Shown here piece by piece: positions 1-8,144 of a DNA stretch of 23,586 bases. This stretch comes from JAYGED01 sp046582565 (GTDB taxonomy: Bacteria > Pseudomonadota > Alphaproteobacteria > JAAXGF01), in contig JAYGED010000105.1 in NCBI GenBank assembly GCA_046582565.1, positions 1 to 23,586 on the forward strand. The letters run 5' to 3'. A model generated the notes under the pieces. It searched no databases, was not told the DNA's origin, and was given only the letters and a program-made list of their open reading frames with translations. The position numbers were made by a program, and so were the translations under genes. Numbering within the stretch: position 1 is the first letter of the stretch; each line of letters starts with the position of its first letter.

Positions 1-838
1 CCGCCCGCACGGTGAAGTCGATGCCTTGCAAATCGACCCCATGGAGGTCATCGGACGCCAATTCGAGGCCCTCGACGACCATGCGCGCCTCGCCCGCGGT
101 GTCGCCCGCGCGCCGTTCCACCGAGGTCAATTCCTCGCCGATCATGATCTGCGCCATGGATGCCGCGGTCTCGGACCCGGGGTCGCATTCGGCGACCACG
201 GCGCCGGACCTCAAGATCGTGGCGCGGTCGCAGAGCGCCTTTATCTCGGCCAGTTTGTGGCTGATGTAGAGGATCGAACAGCCTTCGGACGCGATCTGGC
301 GCAGGGTCTCGAACAGGCGCTCGACCTCTTGCGGGGTGAGCACGGACGTCGGCTCGTCCATGATCAAAAGCTTCGGGTTCTGCAGCAGACAGCGGACGAT
401 TTCGATCCGCTGGCGCTCGCCGACCGAGAGGCTATAGACGCTGCGGTCGGGATCGAGCGGCAGGCCGTAATCGGCGGAAATTTGCCGCACCCGCGTGGCC
501 AGGGACGCCATATCGCCGGGCTGATCCATGCCGAGGGCGATGTTCTCGTTCACCGTCATCGCCTCGAACAGGGAGAAATGCTGAAACACCATGCCGATGC
601 CGAGCTTGCGGGCGGCGCGCGGGTCATTAATCCGCACCGGTGCTCCATCCCACTCGAGCGAGCCGCGATCCGGATGCAGCACGCCATGGATCATCTTGAC
701 CAGGGTGCTCTTGCCGGCGCCGTTTTCGCCCAGCAGGGCGTGGATTTCCCCCGGTGTGACGGACAGACTCACATCGTCATTGGCGAGCACGCCGGGGAAC
801 TGCTTGGTCACCCCGAGAACTTCCAAACGCGGGCTCAT
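1..838 (-). CDS. BMP-type nucleoside/purine ABC transporter ATP-binding protein, partial (left edge)
   Basis: This is the N-terminal 279 residues of an ATPase that powers import through an inner-membrane ABC permease. The first nucleotide-binding domain is complete. Walker A is GENGAGKST (about residues 39-47), the signature is LSVGERQRIEIVR, and Walker B with its catalytic Glu is LLIMDEPTS. The start of a second domain follows before the window edge, as expected for the tandem-domain ATPases of the sugar/nucleoside (BMP/YufO-like) class. The ATG overlaps the xdhC stop codon as ATGA (835-838), so translation is probably coupled to xdhC. Cotranscription with xanthine dehydrogenase suggests a purine base or nucleoside as substrate, but that is inference from context. 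The permeases and binding protein would lie beyond the left edge. A sugar importer of the same class is the main alternative. Confidence 0.87.
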   Translation of the reverse strand, partial: MSPRLEVLGVTKQFPGVLANDDVSLSVTPGEIHALLGENGAGKSTLVKMIHGVLHPDRGSLEWDGAPVRINDPRAARKLGIGMVFQHFSLFEAMTVNENIALGMDQPGDMASLATRVRQISADYGLPLDPDRSVYSLSVGERQRIEIVRCLLQNPKLLIMDEPTSVLTPQEVERLFETLRQIASEGCSILYISHKLAEIKALCDRATILRSGAVVAECDPGSETAASMAQIMIGEELTSVERRAGDTAGEARMVVEGLELASDDLHGVDLQGIDFTVRA

Positions 839-1644
839 GACGGGAACAGCCTTTGCATGATCTCCGCCGCGACCAGGGCCGCGATGACCTCGGGCCGTTT
901 GTCGGCAACGCCGAAATCGCCGATCGGGCTGACCAGACGGCGCAAGGCGCTCGCACTCCCGCCGCGCCCGGTGAACCACGTCTCAAAGCGCCGTCGCTTG
1001 GTGCCGGAGCCGATCAGGCCAACATAGGCCACATCGGCGCGGCCCAGGGCGGCCTCGGTGATCTCGAAATCGAGCCCATGGTCGTAGGTCATGACGATAA
1101 TTGCGGCGATTGGCTCTTTCCGGTCCAAGACGACGTTCCATTCCTCACACGCGATCTCCACACCATCGTTAAATTCGCTGGGAAAGGCATCCGGCCTTTC
1201 GTCGGCCCACAACAGGCGGACCGGGAGGGGGCCAAGCGCCGTCGCCAGTGCCCGGCCCACATGGCCCGCGCCGAACAACGCGATAAGCGGCGCAGCCCGT
1301 GCTGCCTCGGCCTCCTCGGCGATGATCGCGGCGGCGGTTTTCTCATCGGCGCGCTCGAGGTTAAGACCGACACGCCCGCCGCAACATTGCCCCATGTCGG
1401 GGCCGAGCGTCACTTCGATGGCATCCTCCAGCCTGTCCTCGGTGATCATCCGCCGGGCATGCATAATCGCCTGGAACTCCAGATGGCCGCCGCCGATGCT
1501 GCCGTAAATTTCCGCCGCCGTGACCACCATGCGCGCGCCCGTCCCGCGCGGGGTCGAGCCCTTGGCGTCGGTTATGCTCACCAGCACGACCGGCTCGCCC
1601 ACGGCGAGCCGCGCCTCGATGGCCTTGCCCAGGGACCGGCTCAT
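835..1644 (-). CDS. xdhC: XdhC, molybdenum cofactor insertion/sulfuration factor for xanthine dehydrogenase
   Basis: This 269-residue cytoplasmic protein matches the XdhC/CoxI family, which binds sulfurated molybdenum cofactor and delivers it to xanthine dehydrogenase. Visible family features are GSIGGGHLEF (about 48-57), the Cys pair in GQCCGGRVGL (about 85-94) and a Rossmann-type nucleotide loop LFGAGHVGRAL (about 123-133). A longer in-frame reading up to 1710 exists. The ATG at 1644 is preferred because it overlaps the xdhB stop codon as ATGA and gives the usual family N-terminus (MSRSLGKAIEARL). Its own stop overlaps the ATG of the ABC ATPase gene in the same way. The order xdhA-xdhB-xdhC is the standard one and supports the assignment strongly. 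Confidence 0.93.
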   Translation of the reverse strand: MSRSLGKAIEARLAVGEPVVLVSITDAKGSTPRGTGARMVVTAAEIYGSIGGGHLEFQAIMHARRMITEDRLEDAIEVTLGPDMGQCCGGRVGLNLERADEKTAAAIIAEEAEAARAAPLIALFGAGHVGRALATALGPLPVRLLWADERPDAFPSEFNDGVEIACEEWNVVLDRKEPIAAIIVMTYDHGLDFEITEAALGRADVAYVGLIGSGTKRRRFETWFTGRGGSASALRRLVSPIGDFGVADKRPEVIAALVAAEIMQRLFPS

Positions 1645-3941
1645 CGCTTGAGCCGCTCGATGGCCATGAGTATTCGCTCCGGCGTCGCCGGTGTGTCGAG
1701 ACGCGGGCAAATCCGGTGATCGGCGACGCTGGCGACGGCGTCCGACAGGGCGTGGAGAACCGACAGGGCGAGCATCAGGGGCGGCTCGCCGACCGCCTTG
1801 GAGCCATAGATCGTATCTTCCCGGTTACGGGCGTTCTCCAGGATGGCGACGTTGAAATCACGCGGGCGATCGCCGCAGGCGGGGATCTTGTAGGTGCTCG
1901 GCGCATGGCTGAGGAAATGCCCCGCTGCGTCCCAGCAAAGCTCCTCTGTGGTCAGCCAGCCCATGCCCTGGACGAAGCCGCCTTCGATCTGGCCGATATC
2001 GATGGCCGGATTGAGCGAGGCCCCCGCGTCATGCAGGATATCGACGCGATCCACCCGGTATTCGCCGGTCAGGATATCGACGGTGACTTCCGAGGCGGCC
2101 GCGCCATAGGCGAAATAATAGAACGGGCGGCCCCGTCCGCTGGCCCGGTCCCAATGGATTTTCGGGGTCTTGTAGAAGCCCGTCGAGGACAGCGAGACCC
2201 GGCCCAGATAGGCCGCGTCGATCAGCTCGGCGAAAGCCATATCCTGAGCCCCCACGCGAACCCGGCCGGGGGCTGTGAATTCAATCTCCTCGGGTGCCGC
2301 CTGCCATTGCTCGGCAGCGAAGGCGATGAGCCGATCCTTGAGGGTGCGCGCCGCCGCTCGGGCCGCCATGCCGTTCAAATCGGACCCGGAAGAAGCCGCC
2401 GTGGCCGATGTATTGGGGACCTTGCCGGTGGTCGTCGCGGTGATCTCGACCTGATCGAGGGGGACCTGGAATTCCTCGGCAACCACCTGGGCGACCTTGA
2501 TATTGAGGCCCTGGCCCATCTCCGTGCCGCCGTGATTGAGGTGAATCGAGCCGTCGCGATAGATATGGATCAACGCCCCGGCCTGGTTGAAGGCGGTGGC
2601 GGTGAAGGAAATGCCGAATTTGACCGGGGTCAGGGCGAGGCCGCGCTTGAGGACCTTCGAGGCGGCGTTAGAGGCGGCGATGGCTTCGCGTCGGGCCGCA
2701 TAATCGCATTGTGTCTCCAGGGCGGCAATGATCTCGGGCGCCAGATTGTCCTCGACGGTCTGATGATAGGGGGTGACGTCGCGCTCTCGTCCGTCCCCCG
2801 GCTCGCCATAGAGGTTGGCCTTGCGGATTTCCAGCGCATCACGGCCCAGGGCAAAGGCAATCTCCTCGATCAGGCGCTCAGCCCCAAGCATGCCCTGGGG
2901 GCCGCCGAAGCCGCGAAAGGCGGTAGCCGACACGGCATTAGTCTTGAGCGGCACGGAGGCCAGATGGGCATGGGGGTAATAATAGCAATTATCCGCATGA
3001 AACAGCGCCCGGTCGGTGACCGGCCCGGACAGGTCCGACGACCAGCCACAGCGCGCCGCATAGGTCATATCCACCGCCTGTATAAGCCCGTCGTCGTCGA
3101 ACCCGACATCGTAATCGATGCGGAAATCATGGCGCTTGCCGGTGATGATCATGTCGTCGTCGCGGTCCGGGCGCGCCTTGGCCGCGCGCCCTGTCCGGCT
3201 GGCGACCAGGGCGGCGGTCACGGCGAACAGATTGCCCTGGGTCTCCTTGCCGCCGAAGCCGCCGCCCATGCGTCGCACCTCGACGGTCACGGCGCTGGAT
3301 TTGAGGCCCAGGACGCCCGCGACCATTTGCTGGACTTCCGAGGGATGTTGGGTCGAGGAAATCACCGTCACCGCGCCGTCCTCGCCGGGCAGGGCCATGG
3401 CGATCTGGCCTTCCAGATAGAAGTGATCCTGGCCGCCGATGGTCATTTGTCCCTGGAGCCGCCTGGGCGCCGCTTCGAGGGCGGCGGCGGCGTCTCCCCG
3501 ATTGAGGGTCAGGGGCTCGGTCACCATGACGCCCCCCTCCAGCGCTTCATCCACGGACAGCACGGGGGCCAGCGGCTCGTAATCAACAACCGCCAAAAGG
3601 GCGGCGCGGCGGGCCTGATCGCGGCTCTCGGCGGCGACCGCGAACAACGGCTGGCCGTGATACTCGACCAGGCCCTCGGCGAACACCGGCTCGTCGTGGC
3701 GATGGGTCGGGCTGATGTCGTTGACGCCGGGAATATCGGCTGCCGCGACGACCAGCACGACGCCGTCCGCCGCCCGGACCGGATCGAGATCGAGGCGGGT
3801 GATGCGGGCATGGGCATGGGCTGAGATGCCGAAATAGACATGCAGCAGCCCCACCGGCACCGCCATATCGTCGATAAAGACGGCGCGGCCCGTGACATGC
3901 TTGTGGGCGCTGTCGTGGCGTTGGGGGCTAGGCACCGACAA
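1641..3941 (-). CDS. xdhB: Xanthine dehydrogenase molybdopterin-binding (large) subunit XdhB
   Basis: This subunit of about 766 residues carries the Mo active site that oxidises hypoxanthine and xanthine to urate. The N-terminus has the family motif HDSAHKHVTG, the middle holds RRMGGGFGGKE and TAFRGFGGPQGM (substrate/cofactor regions), and the C-terminal GSKAVGEPPLML holds the catalytic Glu. That Glu (E719) is 47 residues from the C-terminus, the same distance I recall for the catalytic Glu730 of the Rhodobacter capsulatus enzyme. No ATG fits the N-terminus. A TTG at 3941-3939 is preceded by AGGAG (3953-3949) with 7 nt spacing, so I chose it; a GTG six bases later is the alternative, with poorer spacing. 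The start overlaps the end of xdhA by 14 nt. The ATG at 4079 would give a long N-terminus translated out of xdhA sequence and is rejected. Confidence 0.94.
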   Translation of the reverse strand: MSVPSPQRHDSAHKHVTGRAVFIDDMAVPVGLLHVYFGISAHAHARITRLDLDPVRAADGVVLVVAAADIPGVNDISPTHRHDEPVFAEGLVEYHGQPLFAVAAESRDQARRAALLAVVDYEPLAPVLSVDEALEGGVMVTEPLTLNRGDAAAALEAAPRRLQGQMTIGGQDHFYLEGQIAMALPGEDGAVTVISSTQHPSEVQQMVAGVLGLKSSAVTVEVRRMGGGFGGKETQGNLFAVTAALVASRTGRAAKARPDRDDDMIITGKRHDFRIDYDVGFDDDGLIQAVDMTYAARCGWSSDLSGPVTDRALFHADNCYYYPHAHLASVPLKTNAVSATAFRGFGGPQGMLGAERLIEEIAFALGRDALEIRKANLYGEPGDGRERDVTPYHQTVEDNLAPEIIAALETQCDYAARREAIAASNAASKVLKRGLALTPVKFGISFTATAFNQAGALIHIYRDGSIHLNHGGTEMGQGLNIKVAQVVAEEFQVPLDQVEITATTTGKVPNTSATAASSGSDLNGMAARAAARTLKDRLIAFAAEQWQAAPEEIEFTAPGRVRVGAQDMAFAELIDAAYLGRVSLSSTGFYKTPKIHWDRASGRGRPFYYFAYGAAASEVTVDILTGEYRVDRVDILHDAGASLNPAIDIGQIEGGFVQGMGWLTTEELCWDAAGHFLSHAPSTYKIPACGDRPRDFNVAILENARNREDTIYGSKAVGEPPLMLALSVLHALSDAVASVADHRICPRLDTPATPERILMAIERLKR

Positions 3942-5355
3942 GGCGGGTCTCCTGGGCCGGCTCGCTGGTCTCGATATAGAGCCGCATGAGAAGGTTCTGA
4001 GCCACCCGCGAGCGGTAAGCGGCGGAGGCGCGGAGATCGTCGATCGGGGCGAAGTCTTCCGCCATTGCCGCCATGGCACGGGCCACGGTTGTCTCGTTCC
4101 AGGGTTCGCCGATCAGGGCGGCCTCGACCAACCTTGCGCGCCTGGGCGTCGCCGCCATGCCGCCGAAGGCGATCCGCGCCTCTGTGATCACGCCATTTTC
4201 GTGGCTCAGGTTGAAGGCGCCGAGCACGGCAGAAATATCCTGATCGAAACGCTTGGAAATCTTGTAGGCGCGGAACCAGGCGCCGTCTTTAGGGTAGGGC
4301 AGGGTAATGCCCTCGACGAACTCGCCGGGGCGGCGATCCTGCTTGCCGTAATCGATAAAGAATTCCTCCACCGCCAGGCTGCGCCGCGCCGGTCCGCACC
4401 GCAGATGCAGGCTTGCCCCGGCGGCGATCAGGCAGGGCGAGGCGTCGCCGATGGGCGAACCGTTGGCCAGATTGCCACCGATAGTGCCCACATTCCTGAT
4501 CTGCACCGAGCCGAGGCGGCGGATGACCTCGCCGAAATCCGGATAAGGGGCGGCGATGGCGGCCATGGCGTCGCTGTAGCTCGCCCCGGCGCCGATTTCG
4601 ATGCCGTCCGGCCCCTCATGGATGCGCGCCAGCTCGGCGACCCGCCCGAGATAGATGACGGTTTCCAGGCGGCGCATCTGCTTGGTCACCCAGAGGCCCA
4701 CATCCGTCGCCCCGGCCAGGATAACCGCGTCCGGATGGGCTTCGATCAGGGCGGCAAGATCGTCGAGCGTCGCCGGGGCATGGAAGCCGCCGAGGAAGAC
4801 GGTCTCGTCATGACCGTAGGATTGCAGGGTTTGCAGGGTCGCCGCGTCGGGAACGTCCGGGGGCTCGCGCAAGGCCTGCTCGGCGGCGCGAACGATGGGC
4901 GCGTAGCCGGTACAGCGGCAGAGGTTCCCCGCCAGGCAGTCGTCGATATTCACATCGCCGCCCTGGCGGTGCGCCGCATAGATCGACATGACAAAGCCCG
5001 GCGTGCAAAACCCGCATTGCGAGCCGTGGCAATCGACCAGGGCCTGCTGCACCGGATGGAGCGCGCGATCTGGCCCCCCTGGAAATTCACTAGTCAGATG
5101 CTCGACGGTGAGGATTTGGCAGCCGTGCAGGGCGCCGATGAACTGGATACAGCTATTGATCGCCTCATAGCGCAGAGCGCCGTCGACAGGGCGCACCCGA
5201 ACCACCGTGCAAGCGCCGCAGTCGCCTTCGTTGCAGCCTTCCTTGGTGCCCACCAGCCCCGCTTCCAGGCGCAGGTAATCGAGCAGGGTCATGCAGGGGT
5301 CGATATCCGCCAGTACCTGCGGCTCGGACCCGAGGAGAAAGCGTATATCCGCCAC
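3928..5355 (-). CDS. xdhA: Xanthine dehydrogenase small subunit XdhA (two [2Fe-2S] clusters plus FAD)
   Basis: This 475-residue subunit passes electrons from the Mo site in XdhB through two [2Fe-2S] clusters to FAD and NAD+. The plant-type ferredoxin domain has C41, C46, C49 (CNEGDCGAC) and C69. The helical [2Fe-2S] domain has C114, C117 (CGFC) and C146, C148 (CRC). From about residue 185 follows the FAD-binding domain, with ILAGATDVG and the FAD loop GTIGGNLANGSPIGD. The start codon is GTG (5355-5353), with GGGAG about 8 nt upstream inside the end of uraH, which stops 4 bases before. Length and order match bacterial two-subunit xanthine dehydrogenases. Confidence 0.95.
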   Translation of the reverse strand: MADIRFLLGSEPQVLADIDPCMTLLDYLRLEAGLVGTKEGCNEGDCGACTVVRVRPVDGALRYEAINSCIQFIGALHGCQILTVEHLTSEFPGGPDRALHPVQQALVDCHGSQCGFCTPGFVMSIYAAHRQGGDVNIDDCLAGNLCRCTGYAPIVRAAEQALREPPDVPDAATLQTLQSYGHDETVFLGGFHAPATLDDLAALIEAHPDAVILAGATDVGLWVTKQMRRLETVIYLGRVAELARIHEGPDGIEIGAGASYSDAMAAIAAPYPDFGEVIRRLGSVQIRNVGTIGGNLANGSPIGDASPCLIAAGASLHLRCGPARRSLAVEEFFIDYGKQDRRPGEFVEGITLPYPKDGAWFRAYKISKRFDQDISAVLGAFNLSHENGVITEARIAFGGMAATPRRARLVEAALIGEPWNETTVARAMAAMAEDFAPIDDLRASAAYRSRVAQNLLMRLYIETSEPAQETRLVGA

Positions 5356-5359
5356 CGGG

Positions 5360-5713
5360 TCAGCTCCCGCGATAGGTCGAATAGCCGAACGGCGAGATCA
5401 GCAGCGGCACGTGATAATGCTGTCCGGCCTCAGCGATGCCGAAGCGCACCGGCACCAGATCGAGAAACAGCGGCTCGTCCTGAGGTTGGCCCTGGCCGCG
5501 GAAATAATCGCCCACATGGAACATCAGCTCATAGACGCCGGAAGTGAAATCAGCGCCCGCCAGCAGCGGCTCGCCTACCCGCCCATCCTGGTTGGTGACG
5601 ATATCGCGCAATGTTTCGCCGTCGCGGCTGACGGTGATACGCACCCCTTGCGCGGGCTGGCCGGCGGCGGTGTCCAGCACATGGGTGGTCAAACGTCCCG
5701 GCTCTTCGCTCAT
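5360..5713 (-). CDS. uraH: 5-hydroxyisourate hydrolase (transthyretin-like)
   Basis: This 117-residue protein hydrolyses 5-hydroxyisourate, the product of urate oxidation, to OHCU. Family signatures are present at both ends: TTHVLDTAAGQPA near the N-terminus with active-site His11, Arg45 in NQDGRV, His101 in GQHYHVPLL, and the C-terminal tetrapeptide YRGS that separates HIU hydrolases from transthyretins. The ATG at 5713 has a strong GGGAGG ribosome-binding site about 5 nt upstream. A longer reading from 5758 lacks such a site and adds non-family residues. There is no N-terminal targeting signal, so it is cytoplasmic. It is the first gene of the minus-strand operon and diverges from puuE. Confidence 0.95.
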   Translation of the reverse strand: MSEEPGRLTTHVLDTAAGQPAQGVRITVSRDGETLRDIVTNQDGRVGEPLLAGADFTSGVYELMFHVGDYFRGQGQPQDEPLFLDLVPVRFGIAEAGQHYHVPLLISPFGYSTYRGS

Positions 5714-5778
5714 TCCATCCTCCCAGTCCCTGCCTAGCCCCGAACAACACCCTATCACTATGACCCCGCAACTGGTCT

Positions 5779-5784
5779 TATAAT
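5779..5784 (+). promoter_or_regulatory. Putative -10 box upstream of puuE
   Basis: A perfect TATAAT lies in the 100-base gap between the divergent uraH and puuE genes. Transcription would begin near 5791, leaving a leader of about 25 nt that contains GGGAGGG. No good -35 hexamer is visible at 16-18 nt spacing (CACTAT at 17 nt), so an activator may be needed, or the match may be chance. Confidence 0.4.
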
Positions 5785-5802
5785 AGCGACGCTACACAGC
5801 CT

Positions 5803-5818
5803 GGGAGGGCGGCAGATC
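5803..5818 (+). promoter_or_regulatory. Ribosome-binding site followed by ATC at the expected puuE start
   Basis: GGGAGGG at 5803-5809 is a strong Shine-Dalgarno sequence. Six bases after it, where an initiator is expected, the reading frame has ATC (5816-5818), not ATG, GTG or TTG. The frame is open upstream to a TAG at 5735-5737 and holds no standard initiator before the GTG at 5903. CTG at 5801 is the other near-cognate codon but precedes the Shine-Dalgarno sequence. Confidence 0.55.
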
Positions 5819-6724
5819 GACACCTATCCGAGAGACCTGATCGGCTATGGCCGCGACACCCCGGACCCGCAATGGCCGGGCGACGCCTATGTCGCCCTGC
5901 AGGTGGTGATCAACTACGAGGAGGGCGGCGAGAACAGCATCCTGCATGGCGATGCCGCCTCGGAAGCCTTGCTCTCGGACATCACCGGCGCCGTGCCCTG
6001 GCCGGGCCAGCGCCATATGAATATGGAATCGATGTATGAATACGGCTCCCGCGCCGGCTTCTGGCGGCTCTGGCGGATGTTCACGGCACGTGATTTCCCA
6101 GTCACGGTCTATGGCGTCACCACGGCGCTTGAGCGCAACCCGGACGCCGTAGCGGCCATGAAGCGCGCTGATTGGGAGATCGCCAGCCACGGCCTCAGAT
6201 GGATTGAATACAAAGATTTCACCCGCGACGCTGAACGCGACCATATGAACCAGGCCATCCGCATCCATACCGAGGTCACCGGCGAGCGGCCGCAGGGGTG
6301 GTATATCGGGCGCTGCTCGCGCCATACCCTGCCCCTGGTCATGGAAGTCGGCGGCTTTCTCTATTCGGCGGATTCCTACGCCGACGATTTGCCCTATTGG
6401 GTCGAGGGTCCCAAGGGGCCCCAGCTCATCGTCCCCTATACCCTGGACGCCAACGATTCGAGATTCGTCAATAGCGATGGGTTCACGGCGGGCGATCAGT
6501 TCTTCAATTACCTCAAGGACGGCTTCGACCTGCTCTATGAGGAAGGCCGCCAGGGCGCGCCCAAGATGATGTCCGTCGGCCTGCATTGCCGGATCATTGG
6601 GCGGCCGGGGCGCGCCATGGGCCTCGCCAAATTCCTCGATTATGCGAAAAGCCGGGATCGGGTGTGGATTACCCGGCGCATCGACATCGCCCGCCATTGG
6701 CACGAACAGCACGCCTCGGTATGA
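5816..6724 (+). CDS. puuE: Allantoinase PuuE (polysaccharide-deacetylase fold)
   Basis: This protein hydrolyses allantoin to allantoate. It belongs to the PuuE type, which has the polysaccharide deacetylase fold and is unrelated to AllB-type allantoinases. Family motifs are abundant: TYPRDLIGYG and PDPQWPG at the N-terminus, NYEEGGENSILHGDAASE, RHMNMESMYEYGSRAGFWR, EIASHGLRWI, HTEVTGERPQGW, YADDLPYWVEGP and SVGLHCRIIGRPGR. The conserved N-terminus begins near 5816, but no ATG, GTG or TTG exists in frame between the upstream stop (5735) and GTG 5903. Starting at 5903 would remove about 29 residues, including conserved ones. I therefore place the start at the ATC six nt after the Shine-Dalgarno sequence, with low certainty for the exact codon. 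The product would be about 302 residues, the usual family length. The stop overlaps the uraD ATG. Confidence 0.88.
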   Translation: MDTYPRDLIGYGRDTPDPQWPGDAYVALQVVINYEEGGENSILHGDAASEALLSDITGAVPWPGQRHMNMESMYEYGSRAGFWRLWRMFTARDFPVTVYGVTTALERNPDAVAAMKRADWEIASHGLRWIEYKDFTRDAERDHMNQAIRIHTEVTGERPQGWYIGRCSRHTLPLVMEVGGFLYSADSYADDLPYWVEGPKGPQLIVPYTLDANDSRFVNSDGFTAGDQFFNYLKDGFDLLYEEGRQGAPKMMSVGLHCRIIGRPGRAMGLAKFLDYAKSRDRVWITRRIDIARHWHEQHASV

Positions 6725-7212
6725 GCCAGCGTGACGACTTCATCGCCCGCTTCGGCGGGGTGTTCGAGCATTCCCCCTGGATCGCCGAGGCCGCCTATGA
6801 CGCTGGCCTGCCCTCCGCCTTAACCGTCGATGGGCTCCATGCCGTGCTCTGCGCGGCCATGCGCGCCGCTCCCCGCGATCGCCGGCAGGCGTTGATCGTG
6901 GCCCATCCCGATCTCGCCGGCAGGCTGTCGCGGGCCGGGCGCCTGACCGCCGCATCGAGCGCCGAACAGGCCTCCGCCGGGCTCGACAGCCTGTCGGACG
7001 ATTATTTCGAGAGCTTCACCGCGCTCAATACGGCCTATACGGAAAAATTCGCCATGCCCTTCGTCATGGCGGTCAAGGGACGCCGCCTGGGAGATATCCT
7101 CGCGGCCTTCAAGACGCGCCTCGACAACGACCCGGAGGCCGAGTTCTCGACCGCCTTGTGCGAAATCGAGAAGATTGCCCTGTTGCGTATCCAAGAGCTC
7201 ATGAAACCGTAG
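6721..7212 (+). CDS. uraD: 2-oxo-4-hydroxy-4-carboxy-5-ureidoimidazoline (OHCU) decarboxylase
   Basis: This 163-residue enzyme decarboxylates OHCU to S-allantoin, the step between UraH and PuuE. The family motif AHPDLAG contains catalytic His62. EQASAGLD (E82 onward) and the motif NTAYTEKFAMPFVMAVKGR are also characteristic. The ATG overlaps the puuE stop codon as ATGA (6721-6724), so the two are very likely cotranslated. Most relatives have Gly-Phe where this protein has Ala-Met in the KF..PF segment, a mild change. With uraH on the other strand, the full urate-to-allantoate branch after urate oxidation is present. Confidence 0.94.
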   Translation: MSQRDDFIARFGGVFEHSPWIAEAAYDAGLPSALTVDGLHAVLCAAMRAAPRDRRQALIVAHPDLAGRLSRAGRLTAASSAEQASAGLDSLSDDYFESFTALNTAYTEKFAMPFVMAVKGRRLGDILAAFKTRLDNDPEAEFSTALCEIEKIALLRIQELMKP

Positions 7213-7223
7213 CCACCATACCC

Positions 7224-8105
7224 ATGGACCGTATCCCCCTGATCAAGACCATGGCTCTGCGCAGGCTGGTCGGCCTCGCGTTTGCGGGCCTCGCCGTGCT
7301 GCTCGCCGGGATCCTCATCGCCACCGGCGCGGCCTGGCCGGTTCTGGCTGCCGTCGTCCTGGTGGTGATGCTTTTCAGGGCGGCGCTGGACCGCTTGCTC
7401 CTGGCCCGGGAATCGGACCGGCAAAGCCTGCCGGCGCGCCCGGAGTTCTATGATTTCGGCGCTCTCGACCAGCCCATGCATCACGAAGAGCTGGCCGGAC
7501 GGCCCCTGAAATCTCTGAATTTCGTGGTCTTCGATACGGAAACCACGGGCCTCTCCCCGTCCGGCGGCGACGAGATCGTCGCCATCGCCGGGGTGCGCAT
7601 CGTCGACGGCGAGATCAGGCGGGACGGCGCCTTCACCCGGCTGGTCAATCCCGGCCGCCCGATCCCCAAACAATCGATCCGCTTTCACGGCATAACCGAC
7701 GAGATGGTGCGCGGCGAGGCCCCGGCGGCGGAAGTCTTGCCGGCATTTCATGATTTCATCGAAGACGCCGTCCTGGTCGCCCATAACGCGGCCTTCGACA
7801 TGAAATTCCTCAAGCTCAAGGAGTCGGCTTGCGGACGGCGTTTCGATAATCTGGTGCTCGATACCCTGCTGCTCTCGGTGTTTCTCGATCACGATGGTCA
7901 CGATCACACGCTGGACGCCATCGCCGCGCGATACGATGTCGACGTGGAGGGCCGCCATACGGCGCTCGGTGACGCCCTGGTCACCGCCTCGATCTTTCTG
8001 CGCATGCTCAATATATTGGAGGCGCGCGGCGTACGAACCTTGCGACAAGCTGTCGATGCGACCAACAAGATCGCCCATGTGCGCAAGATGCAGGAGAAAT
8101 TCTAA
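7224..8105 (+). CDS. Membrane-anchored 3'-5' exonuclease of the DnaQ/Pol III epsilon (DEDDh) family
   Basis: This 293-residue protein has two hydrophobic segments near the N-terminus (about 15-33 and 36-52) and then a DEDDh exonuclease domain (about 98-262). All catalytic residues are visible: D104 and E106 in FDTETTG, D192 in HNAAFDMKF, and H245 with D250 in GRHTALGDALVTA. It is not the replicative epsilon subunit. Relatives with this membrane anchor are usually found beside a CBS/DUF294 protein, which here lies at 9224-10684. The ATG at 7224 gives the natural N-terminus; a longer reading from 7158 runs into uraD and adds polar, non-family sequence. It is 11 bases after uraD and could be transcribed with it, but no functional link to purines is evident. 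Confidence 0.85.
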   Translation: MDRIPLIKTMALRRLVGLAFAGLAVLLAGILIATGAAWPVLAAVVLVVMLFRAALDRLLLARESDRQSLPARPEFYDFGALDQPMHHEELAGRPLKSLNFVVFDTETTGLSPSGGDEIVAIAGVRIVDGEIRRDGAFTRLVNPGRPIPKQSIRFHGITDEMVRGEAPAAEVLPAFHDFIEDAVLVAHNAAFDMKFLKLKESACGRRFDNLVLDTLLLSVFLDHDGHDHTLDAIAARYDVDVEGRHTALGDALVTASIFLRMLNILEARGVRTLRQAVDATNKIAHVRKMQEKF

Positions 8106-8144
8106 TCTTTAGCTGGATCGGACATCGACGAGGAGGCGAGCGGT

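Noticed and set aside
1716..3824. 702-codon open frame on the plus strand
   Set aside because: It is antisense to xdhB, whose catalytic motifs are clear on the minus strand; the frame is open only because of high GC and shows no recognisable domain.
3892..5547. 551-codon open frame on the plus strand
   Set aside because: Antisense to xdhA and part of uraH; no family features and no ribosome-binding site.
5760..5783. ATG at 5760 as the start of puuE through a frameshift
   Set aside because: That frame ends at a TAA after seven codons (5781-5783) and lies upstream of the ribosome-binding site, so it cannot supply the puuE start.
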